A stretch of DNA of 29,423 nucleotides from DATBFG01 sp036558645 (lineage in GTDB: Bacteria > Acidobacteriota > Terriglobia > Terriglobales > Acidobacteriaceae). Positions 23,397-29,423 of the stretch are shown here, in pieces. The position numbers and the translations under genes are program-made. The notes beneath the pieces were generated by a model that saw only the letters and a program-made list of their open reading frames with translations, did not search any database and had not been told where the DNA came from. Position 1 is the stretch's first letter. Each line of letters opens with the position of its first letter. The stretch lies in assembly GCA_036558645.1 (NCBI GenBank), contig DATBFG010000083.1, positions 1 through 29,423 on the forward strand, read 5' to 3'.

Positions 23397-23430
23397 GGGG
23401 CGCGCCTGCAGGCGCGTCCCTTCTTCTCTC
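23397..23430 (+). terminator. rho-independent terminator of the Ig-domain protein gene
   Basis: A 10-bp stem (GGGGCGCGCC / GGCGCGTCCC, one G-T pair) with a TGCA loop, seven bases after the TGA, is followed by a pyrimidine run TTCTTCTCTC. The stem is very stable; the T-run is interrupted by C. Confidence 0.8.
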
Positions 23431-23493
23431 CCCGAAGTACCTGTACGCTGGCGGCCTCCCCCAACAAACCGCTCTCCTTGCGGCAATCGGCGC

Positions 23494-23499
23494 TATAAT
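23494..23499 (+). promoter_or_regulatory. -10 element of the BamE-like-segment gene
   Basis: A perfect TATAAT lies 30 bases before ATG 23530. No good -35 sits 16-18 bases upstream (the sequence there is gctctc). The leader would be about 23 bases, enough for normal initiation. Confidence 0.45.
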
Positions 23500-23529
23500 C
23501 TAACCAATCCGGGTCCTGTAGGTGTTCCC

Positions 23530-24543
23530 ATGAAGCCACGGTCGGTTTGGGTCTCGTTTTTCCTTGTTCTGGGTATCGTGGTCTTCGCCGCTGCCTCCGA
23601 CACGCCATCATCTTCCAGCCAGTCCCAGATGTCCAAGCAGACGCGTATGGACCTCGTTCGTGCCTTCAACGCGGAACTGGTCTACATCCGGTGCCCATTT
23701 CCCATGGGCAAGAAGGGACTGGCGCTGAAAAATGGCGTCATATCCCCCGGACCCGACGAGTTGCAGCAACTCATCGCCATGTGGGGACCGGCCGTTAAAC
23801 CCGGCGATCAGGCTCGCATCACAGACATCGAGATCAAGGACAAGCAGATCCATTTCGAAATCAATGGCGGCCCAGTCAAAAAACTCAAGTGGTATCAGCG
23901 CATCCAGGTCAGCGGAAACGGTGGTTCTGCCCCGATCGCGCCCAGCGACTCAAACGCCAATCCCCGTGGTTCCTACGTCGACCTGATGTTCGACAAATAT
24001 GTTCCTGAACTGAACCCGCAGGAACTCAAGGACCTGTTGCGCCCCGTCTTCGACTTCAATGCCAAGTCCGCCGTTGAGGCCTATCTCGACACGGTACCTC
24101 CGAAGGTAAAAGAGGCAATCACGAATCACCAGGTGCTGGTCGGGATGAACCGCGAAATGGTGATCTACGCCAAGGGTCGCGCTCCAAAAAAAATTCGTGA
24201 GAAAGACGGCGACCTCGAATATGAAGACTGGATTTACGGAGACCCGCCCGCAGACGTCGACTTCGTCCGGCTCGTAGGCGACGAAGTTGTCCGCGTTGAG
24301 ACCATGAAGGTCAACGGCGAGAAATTGGTGCGGACGGAAAAAGAAGTCGTCATCGAGCAACAGCCCACCGTTGCCAAGGACGAATCTGCGCCCGATCGCC
24401 CGCCCAGCGCGCCGAGTCTGCGTAGGCCGGGTGAATCCCTTCCTACCGACGATCCTGCCGCGCCAAAGCCGACCGGCCCGTCGTCAGCCCCTCCTGCTGC
24501 TCCACCAGACATGGGAGGAAGTCCACCCTCAGGACCGAATTGA
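23530..24543 (+). CDS. exported protein with BamE/SmpA-like segment and Pro-rich tail
   Basis: 337 residues from ATG 23530. The much longer frame starting at 23395 would run through a terminator and promoter. MKPRSVWVSFFLVLGIVVFA is a signal peptide or anchor. Residues 30-190 are an unrecognised region with FNAELVYIRCPFPMGKKGLALKNG. Around residues 198-240, HQVLVGMNREMVIYAKGRAP, then KKIREKDGDLEYEDWIYG, matches the pattern of BamE/SmpA domains (GM..E.V....G.P....E..G...E.W.YG). The last about 55 residues are Pro/Ala/Ser-rich and likely disordered. An envelope role is probable, the exact function unknown. Probably a conserved family in Acidobacteria. Confidence 0.7.
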   Translation: MKPRSVWVSFFLVLGIVVFAAASDTPSSSSQSQMSKQTRMDLVRAFNAELVYIRCPFPMGKKGLALKNGVISPGPDELQQLIAMWGPAVKPGDQARITDIEIKDKQIHFEINGGPVKKLKWYQRIQVSGNGGSAPIAPSDSNANPRGSYVDLMFDKYVPELNPQELKDLLRPVFDFNAKSAVEAYLDTVPPKVKEAITNHQVLVGMNREMVIYAKGRAPKKIREKDGDLEYEDWIYGDPPADVDFVRLVGDEVVRVETMKVNGEKLVRTEKEVVIEQQPTVAKDESAPDRPPSAPSLRRPGESLPTDDPAAPKPTGPSSAPPAAPPDMGGSPPSGPN

Positions 24544-24644
24544 GAGGAAGTGCCTCCTAATCTTTCCCACCAGCAAAAAGATGTAGTAATATGCCGCCGC
24601 TTGCGCGGAATAAACTCGTCCATTAGACAACCTGGGACAACCTG

Positions 24645-24661
24645 AACACGACTTTCGTGTT
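24645..24661. other. hairpin upstream of the GloVer gene
   Basis: AACACGA-ctt-TCGTGTT is a perfect 7-bp stem with a 3-base loop in the 190-base gap before the GloVer gene. No T-run follows on either strand, so it is more likely an operator or RNA structure than a terminator. Confidence 0.3.
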
Positions 24662-24733
24662 CCAAAACCCTCACCTCTAGTCTGAGTCAAACGCAGTTCG
24701 TCCAGAACCGATCCAACCTAAGGAGTGCTCCTA

Positions 24734-25924
24734 ATGACAAGCAGGATTCACCATCAGGGCCTTCGCAGATTGATTTTCGAAATAATCACGGGCGGCACCC
24801 TCGCGGTATACGCCGCGATCATGTTGACTGCAGCATTGGCCGCGGCACCGGCGCTGCATGCGCAGACGTTTGAAGTCATCCACCATTTCGAAGAATCGGT
24901 TGATGGATCTCTGCCAAGCGGGTTGACTCGTGATGCTGCGGGCAATCTTTTTGGAACGACCACCGAAGGCGGGTCTTCCGGGCGGGGAACCGTGTTCAAG
25001 CTGGATGCAGCCACGCATACGGTTACCGTCCTCTACAACTTTACCGGCGCTCCCGATGGAGGGAATCCGCTGGGTGGTGTGATCCCGGACCCTTCCGGCA
25101 ATCTCTACGGTACGACGTTTGGGGGTGGCGCCAATGGCGGTGGTACGGTCTTCAAGATTGACCCAAGCGGAATAGAAACGGTGATCTATAGCTTTAACCG
25201 TACGCATGGTATGCAACCTTCGGCTGGGCTGATTCGAGATCCCGCCGGAACCCTGTATGGCACAACGGTCACCAGCCACATTCAGGGCGACGGTGTCGTA
25301 TTCCGGATCAATGCCGCCGGAATAGAACGCACTTTGCATGAATTCGCTGGCGCGGATGGATCTCACCCGTATGGAAGTCTAGCGAGAGACAGGGCTGGCA
25401 ACCTCTACGGCACCACTCGAGATGGTGGGGACTTTAGCCATGGGACGGTTTTCAAACTGGCACCGGATGGCACCGAGACCGTGCTGCACAGCTTCACTGG
25501 TGATGCCGACGGAGATTTCCCTGACGCCGGACCTCTCCTGGACTCTACCGGAAACCTATACGGCACCACGGAACTCGGAGGGGATTTTTCTCGCGGAACG
25601 GTTTTTAAGATTGATAGTTCCGGAGCGTTCCAGGTGGTATATAGCTTCCAAGGCCGGGATGGCAGCGGGCCCTCTTCTGGCTTGGTCATGGACGCAGGCG
25701 GCAATCTTTACGGCACAGCATTTTATGGGGGCGACTTCAACCTTGGGGTGGTATTCAAACTTGATCCCTCAGGGAATGAGAGCGTGCTCCACAGTTTTGC
25801 GGGAGGAGCCAATGGCGGTACCCCACTTTCGACGCTTCTTCTCACCCCGGATGGCACCATCTTTGGTTCGACTAAGGGTGGCGGACTCCATGGCGCTGGC
25901 ACGCTTTTCAGGATAAGACCTTGA
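24734..25924 (+). CDS. exported GloVer-repeat protein, seven repeats, predicted beta-propeller
   Basis: 396 residues from ATG 24734 (AAGGAG 8 bases upstream). A signal segment runs to about residue 44 (AAPALHAQ). Then come seven repeats of about 45-50 residues, each with a core like DPSGNLYGTTFGGG...GTVFKIDPSG..TVLYSF.G: GNLFGTTTEGG, GNLYGTTFGGG, GTLYGTTVTSH, GNLYGTTRDGG, GNLYGTTELGG, GNLYGTAFYGG and GTIFGSTKGGG. This is the tandem repeat named for Gloeobacter and Verrucomicrobia (GloVer). Seven units fit a seven-bladed propeller. No C-terminal anchor is visible: the protein ends right after the last repeat (LFRIRP). The extracytoplasmic role is unknown; binding is a guess. Confidence 0.9.
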   Translation: MTSRIHHQGLRRLIFEIITGGTLAVYAAIMLTAALAAAPALHAQTFEVIHHFEESVDGSLPSGLTRDAAGNLFGTTTEGGSSGRGTVFKLDAATHTVTVLYNFTGAPDGGNPLGGVIPDPSGNLYGTTFGGGANGGGTVFKIDPSGIETVIYSFNRTHGMQPSAGLIRDPAGTLYGTTVTSHIQGDGVVFRINAAGIERTLHEFAGADGSHPYGSLARDRAGNLYGTTRDGGDFSHGTVFKLAPDGTETVLHSFTGDADGDFPDAGPLLDSTGNLYGTTELGGDFSRGTVFKIDSSGAFQVVYSFQGRDGSGPSSGLVMDAGGNLYGTAFYGGDFNLGVVFKLDPSGNESVLHSFAGGANGGTPLSTLLLTPDGTIFGSTKGGGLHGAGTLFRIRP

Positions 25925-26085
25925 TGCCCACACCTTGGGCGCGTCACGGGGTCCCATCCCTTTGTCTCGTTCGGCGAGGGAGTTTTGAGTGACGAGATAT
26001 CCACCAACTATCTGCTCCCCTCGCACGTAAAACCTTGCTTATCACGGAACGAGAATTCTAGTCAGTACGCTTCCTGGATAGCGGC

Positions 26086-26310
26086 TCAGTTGGAATCTTG
26101 GGTGGGTTCCTCGGCTTGTCCGCCTTCCCGCAGGGCATGCGTGAGTTCTACGGACAGGATCCAAATCATTTCTGGGTCGGTTGCCGCGATCAACTCTTTG
26201 GCAACTTCCTGCCACGGGCGTGAATGGTACCCACTGGTGGCTATAAGGCCCCCCTTCGGCAGACGGTCAGAAGTGTACTCCAGGCACAAGGGACGCACGA
26301 AACATGACAA
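26086..26310 (-). CDS. small hypothetical protein (74 aa)
   Basis: A TTG-initiated frame (alternative GTG at 26298) in the 588-base gap between the GloVer gene and the SEC-C pseudogene. The segment RPWQEVAKELIAATDPEMIW, then ILSVELTHAL, has the rhythm of small Acidobacterial proteins I recall, with a W.E......E.DP..L..L...L..AL pattern. The tail is hydrophilic (EGGQAEEPTQDSN). No SD is visible, and the first 25 residues are less protein-like, so the true start may be internal. Function unknown. The rest of 25925-26512 shows nothing I can name. Confidence 0.4.
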   Translation of the reverse strand: MSCFVRPLCLEYTSDRLPKGGLIATSGYHSRPWQEVAKELIAATDPEMIWILSVELTHALREGGQAEEPTQDSN

Positions 26311-26512
26311 AATCTGCGGTGCGATGGATGGACGTACCGTTTTGATAGGAGAGGTAGGCTCGGGTGGTTGCCGCGCATCAAACCGTCGATGTGTGAAATC
26401 GGGATGTTACGCCAACTGACGATATAGACTCGTATCAGGCGATTCGCTAATATCAACTTCAGCAATTTCCCCTTCCAGATGTGACGGGCAAATCCATCTA
26501 AGGAGAACTGCC

Positions 26513-26739
26513 ATGGAACGCGAATTCTTCTCCGTGCGCAGCAGCAAACGTCGCAGAGGATTCCCGTCAGAAACGAGAGTCAAACGCGGCTTTCCGCATA
26601 GTTCATTCTGACAAGGAACTATTCGAGAAGTTGGGACGGAAAGATCCATGTCCATGCGGCTCGGGACGCAGATTTCAAGAATTGCTGTATGCGAACTGGC
26701 CACTACGACGGATCGCTCCGTAACCACTACCAACGATAA
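26513..26739 (+). pseudogene. SEC-C motif small protein, broken by two single-base insertions
   Basis: ATG 26513 has an excellent SD (AAGGAG, 8 bases). Its frame gives MEREFFSVRSSKRRRGFPSE-TRVK, then reads into a TGA at 26609. Removing one C near 26585 restores AAFRIVHSDKELFEKLGRKD and CPCGSGRRF, the SEC-C zinc-binding motif. A second break, one extra T at 26673-26675, interrupts it before KNCCMRTGHYDGSLRNHYQR, which completes the motif (CPCGSGRRFKNCC) and stops at TAA 26739. The repaired protein is 74 residues. SEC-C modules bind zinc and usually dock to ribosome- or SecB-like partners. Strong signals on both sides of each shift argue for recent decay or sequencing errors rather than chance. 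Confidence 0.8.
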
Positions 26740-26747
26740 ACAACAAG

Positions 26748-26772
26748 GGCACGGTTAACGCCGTGCCTTTTT
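26748..26772 (+). terminator. rho-independent terminator after the SEC-C pseudogene
   Basis: GGCACGG (26748-26754), loop TTAACG, CCGTGCC (26761-26767), then TTTTT. A clean 7-bp GC stem plus T-run, 8 bases after the restored stop codon, which supports that frame as the original gene end. Confidence 0.92.
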
Positions 26773-26796
26773 CGTTGTGAGTGTAAACGGGATTTA

Positions 26797-26826
26797 TTAA
26801 CAAGTTCGAGAGCAGTCTCGTAAAAT
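26797..26826 (+). promoter_or_regulatory. promoter of the multiheme cytochrome gene with inverted repeat in the spacer
   Basis: TTAACA (26797-26802), an 18-base spacer and TAAAAT (26821-26826) form the best sigma-70-like promoter in the window. Inside the spacer CGAGA-gcag-TCTCG (26807-26820) is a perfect 5-bp inverted repeat abutting the -10, a position typical of repressor or MerR-type operators. The start codon is 12 bases after the -10, with no SD. Confidence 0.55.
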
Positions 26827-26838
26827 TCCTACAAAGAT

Positions 26839-29088
26839 ATGCGCACCCTCGCATTTGCCATTATCGGTATAGGCATTGCCACTGTCCTTCCTAAAAGCAC
26901 TCCAGTAAATGAATACGTCGACTCCAGGATTTGCGCGGATTGCCATAGTCAAATCTATGAAGACTATCGGCAGACGGGGATGGCCAAATCCCTGTTTAAG
27001 CCCGCTCCTGCGAACACAATCGAAGACTATAAAGGGAACACGCAGTTTTACCACTCCTTGTCTGACACGCACTTCTCGATGATTTCTCGCGACCAGGCCT
27101 ATTACCAGAGACGGTGGCAAATCGGCTTCGACGGAAAAGAGACGAATGTCGAAGAGATGAAGATTGACTACGTGATAGGCGCAGGCGACCACTCGAGGTC
27201 CTACCTGCACCGTACTAAACGAGGAACGTTGATCGAACTTCCTTTGGGTTGGTATACGGAGCGAGGTGGATATTGGGGCATGAGTCCAGGATTCGATTCC
27301 CCTTATCCGCAGACCCGACGATTGGTTTCGTATGGATGCGTATTTTGTCACGATGCATATCCTCAAGTGCCCTCCAGAAGCGATGTTTCGGGCGCTGATC
27401 CGGTCTTTACTGCGGACCTTCCTGAAGGGATTGATTGTCAACGATGTCATGGTCCGGGCGCCCAACATATTCGAGCAGCCCAGGCAGGCGCTGAGTTGTC
27501 GGACATCAGTAGCAGAATTGTGAACCCGGCACGGCTAAGTTCAAAGCTCCAGATGGAACTCTGCATGCAATGCCACCTGGAGCCGACGAGTGGCCGCCTC
27601 GCAGCTTTAGTTAGGCGATTTAATCGCGGGATATTTTCCTACATCCCTGGGCAGCCCCTTGAGGACTATGTCCTGTACTTCGATCATGCCCCTAACACCG
27701 GATACGATGACAAATTTGAATTCGTGAGTGTTGCGTATCGACTTCGGAAATCTCGTTGCTTTTTAGAGAGCAAGGGGGCGCTGACATGCCTGTCCTGCCA
27801 TGATCCGCATCGCAAGCTCCCCACGGGCGAGGAAGCAACAAGCTACTATTCCAAACAATGCCGTCATTGTCATGAACCTGTCATTCGCAACTTGGTTGCT
27901 CAGGGCAAGCACCCGGATGCAGCTGACTGCGTTTCGTGCCACATGCCAAAAAGGAGAACTGAGGATGTAGTTCACGCACTTATCACGGACCATTTCATTC
28001 AGCGTAAGGTCCCAATGCGTGATCTTCAGGCAGAGCTTGAGGAACGTCATTTGACTGATGCAGAGGAATACCACGGAGAAGTGGTCCCGTATTATCCGTC
28101 GCCCCTGCCGAAAACGAGCGAAAACAGCCGATACCTTGCTGTAGCGCAAGTCGCTCGTCAGAATAATCTGAAGAAAGGGGTAGCCGACCTCGCTCAAGAA
28201 ATGAACCAGGATCCTCCTCGCGAAGAGGAGTTTTACATGGCACTTGGGGATGCATGGAAAAACAGCGGGGATTCGAAAGAAGCCGTTGGAGCGTTTGAGC
28301 AGGCTGTTCGGATTAACCCGGAATCAATGACAGCATTACGGTCCCTTGCCGCTAGTTTGAAAGCATCCGGGAATGTCTCACGGAGCGAGGAGATATTGAA
28401 CCGGGCGTTACACCTGGCACCTCTCGACGGTAGCACCTGGAATCAATACGCGATGCTTGAGGCCGACCTTGGTCGAACCAGCCCCGCAATCGAGAAATTT
28501 CAGAAAGCGCTTGCACTAGATCCAGATTTGCCGGAGGCCGACCTGAACCTTGCCACCCTTTTTGTCCAGAAAGCGCAGATGGAACCTGCCGAAACAGCCT
28601 TGAAACGCGCACTAAGCAAGGATCCATACGACGCGGCTGCTTACGATCTGATGGGGCGGGTGCTGACAGGGAAGAATGAAATGTCTATGGCTCTCTATAG
28701 CTTCCAAAAAGCAACGCATCTTCGTCCGGACTATGGACCCTATCTTTATAACTATGCTCTGGCGCTGGTCGCCGCCCAACGGTTAGACGAAGCGCGGACA
28801 CAAGCGCAGGCCGCAGTAAAAGCGGATCCTAGTCTTGCGGAAGTCCACGTGTTGTTGGGTGGACTCTTCGAGAGAGACCAGCGATTGGCGGAGGCGGTGG
28901 GCGAGTATCAGCAAGCTGTGAAGCTACAGCCTGCTTTCAGTCTGGCACACCTGGACTTAGGTTTGGTTCTGGCCGCACAAGGAGATCTGCGGAGCGCGGC
29001 TGAGCACCTACGCAAAGCCGCAGCCGGCAGCGACCCGAATGTCGTCCGCCAAGCAGCCCAGGCCCTCCAGCAAATCAGCAATCATTAG
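26839..29088 (+). CDS. seven-haem cytochrome c with C-terminal TPR domain
   Basis: 749 residues. A short hydrophobic N-terminus (MRTLAFAIIGIGIATVL) serves as export signal or anchor. Seven CxxCH haem c sites: 32-36 (CADCH), 167-171 (CVFCH), 200-204 (CQRCH), 242-246 (CMQCH), 317-321 (CLSCH), 341-345 (CRHCH) and 364-368 (CVSCH). The cytochrome part ends about residue 400. From about 460 to the end there are eight TPR units with the canonical pattern (for example ALGDAWKNSGDSKEAVGAFE). Haem c attachment requires the periplasmic face. Expected role: electron transfer, with the TPRs as a protein docking surface. The partner and acceptor are not encoded nearby. It has its own promoter and follows a terminator, so it is a single-gene unit. 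Confidence 0.93.
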   Translation: MRTLAFAIIGIGIATVLPKSTPVNEYVDSRICADCHSQIYEDYRQTGMAKSLFKPAPANTIEDYKGNTQFYHSLSDTHFSMISRDQAYYQRRWQIGFDGKETNVEEMKIDYVIGAGDHSRSYLHRTKRGTLIELPLGWYTERGGYWGMSPGFDSPYPQTRRLVSYGCVFCHDAYPQVPSRSDVSGADPVFTADLPEGIDCQRCHGPGAQHIRAAQAGAELSDISSRIVNPARLSSKLQMELCMQCHLEPTSGRLAALVRRFNRGIFSYIPGQPLEDYVLYFDHAPNTGYDDKFEFVSVAYRLRKSRCFLESKGALTCLSCHDPHRKLPTGEEATSYYSKQCRHCHEPVIRNLVAQGKHPDAADCVSCHMPKRRTEDVVHALITDHFIQRKVPMRDLQAELEERHLTDAEEYHGEVVPYYPSPLPKTSENSRYLAVAQVARQNNLKKGVADLAQEMNQDPPREEEFYMALGDAWKNSGDSKEAVGAFEQAVRINPESMTALRSLAASLKASGNVSRSEEILNRALHLAPLDGSTWNQYAMLEADLGRTSPAIEKFQKALALDPDLPEADLNLATLFVQKAQMEPAETALKRALSKDPYDAAAYDLMGRVLTGKNEMSMALYSFQKATHLRPDYGPYLYNYALALVAAQRLDEARTQAQAAVKADPSLAEVHVLLGGLFERDQRLAEAVGEYQQAVKLQPAFSLAHLDLGLVLAAQGDLRSAAEHLRKAAAGSDPNVVRQAAQALQQISNH

Positions 29089-29379
29089 GCTGCCCACCTG
29101 ACGTCATGCGGATTTCTTGTCGCGGTTTGGGAGCATCAGGTCTCCGACGTAAGCTGCCAACGCATGGACCGCTTGTCGGCGCTGGGCGTTTCGGTCACGT
29201 TCGCCGTTGCAATCCGGGCGGGCCGGCGAGGCCCGCAGCCGTGGCACAGGGAGGCACGCGTGTGACAGCCGAGCGCAAAGTCGATGAGTGTAATGATTCC
29301 ATAACAATGTCGGCTCCCGTCGGCCGAGTAGACTTTGGAAGCGCAAACCACCAAAGGGCTCGGAGGAAAGGAGCCGAAC
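29089..29379 (+). ncRNA. IS110-family left-end non-coding region, candidate bridge RNA
   Basis: The 291 bases between the cytochrome stop and the transposase start have no convincing ORF but several stems. GCGGGCC/GGCCCGC is at 29218-29236 (7 bp). TCGGC/GCCGA is at 29310-29327. CTTTGG/CCAAAG is at 29333-29356. GGCTC/GAGCC (29357-29375) holds the SD GGAGGAAAG in its loop. In the IS110 group, the non-coding region upstream of the transposase is known to encode the bridge RNA that pairs with target and donor DNA. The element boundary lies somewhere in this stretch; I cannot place it. The RNA assignment is an inference from position and structure. Confidence 0.4.
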
Positions 29380-29423
29380 ATGATGATTATAGGGTGTGAC
29401 TATCATCCGAGCTTCCAGCAAAT
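29380..29423 (+). CDS. IS110-family transposase (partial, N-terminal 14 codons)
   Basis: ATG 29380 (or the next codon, ATG 29383) follows GGAGGAAAGGAG. The readable residues, MMIIGCDYHPSFQQ, match the N-terminus of IS110-type DEDD transposases (I-G-C-D-x-H-P-x-x-Q-Q), where the Asp is the first residue of the RuvC-like catalytic tetrad. The gene runs off the right edge. IS110 recombinases move a circular intermediate into specific sites without terminal inverted repeats. Confidence 0.78.
   Translation, partial: MMIIGCDYHPSFQQ

Noticed and set aside
23395..23529. 45-residue N-terminal extension of the BamE-like-segment protein
   Set aside because: It would translate through the terminator and the TATAAT box; the ATG at 23530 gives a proper signal peptide.
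25985..26419. 144-residue + strand ORF in the gap after the GloVer gene
   Set aside because: Composition is Cys/Ser/Arg-rich with no domain or SD; it overlaps the better - strand candidate and looks like chance.
29104..29421. 105-residue - strand ORF and 97-residue + strand ORF at the right edge
   Set aside because: Both cross the clear start of the IS110 transposase and its stem-loops; sequences are low in hydrophobic periodicity and match nothing.

Overview
This is a roughly 29.4 kb chromosomal segment, most likely from an Acidobacteriota bacterium of the Terriglobia (Koribacter/Sulfotelmatobacter-like) type. That placement is an inference. It rests on an exported seven-repeat GloVer-type protein, a two-Ig-domain secreted protein, a multiheme cytochrome c fused to TPRs, MenG-type quinone chemistry, a small SEC-C protein, and an intergenic palindromic element of a kind I associate with this phylum. 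There are no rRNA or tRNA genes and no CRISPR array.

Layout. 1-91 is the proline-rich tail of a + strand gene. 96-3068 (- strand) is a four-gene Flp/Tad-type cluster: prepilin peptidase, two TadE-like pseudopilins and a TadG-like protein. 3340-4938 (-) is an S41/CtpA PDZ protease with a strong terminator. 5124-9735 (+) holds tatA-tatC, a glutaminyl-cyclase-like M28 enzyme, an M28 aminopeptidase and a TerC-family membrane protein: a protein-export and periplasmic peptide-processing neighbourhood. 9740-13257 holds divergent nadB and aroB, then menG (NAD, shikimate and menaquinone biosynthesis). 13258-15434 (-) is a translationally coupled epimerase and parvulin-type isomerase pair. 15571-19557 (+) holds a CDF metal exporter with three cytoplasmic domains, an OsmC protein, an EamA exporter and a QOR-like dehydrogenase.

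19558-19807 carries a hairpin-rich repeat element in front of a solitary nuoB, followed by a PLP-dependent decarboxylase. From 21854 on, the window is rich in exported proteins: a structured leader plus Ig-domain protein, a protein with a BamE-like segment, and a GloVer propeller. Next come a small - strand ORF, a SEC-C minigene broken by two single-base insertions, and a seven-haem cytochrome c/TPR protein with a good promoter. The window ends inside the left end of an IS110-family element: the first codons of its transposase preceded by a stem-loop-rich non-coding stretch that could encode a bridge RNA.

Many start codons here lack a Shine-Dalgarno sequence and instead have a TANNNT hexamer 6-9 bases upstream, which suggests leaderless or near-leaderless transcripts. 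Starts were moved from the longest ORF where an SD or a signal peptide supported it.
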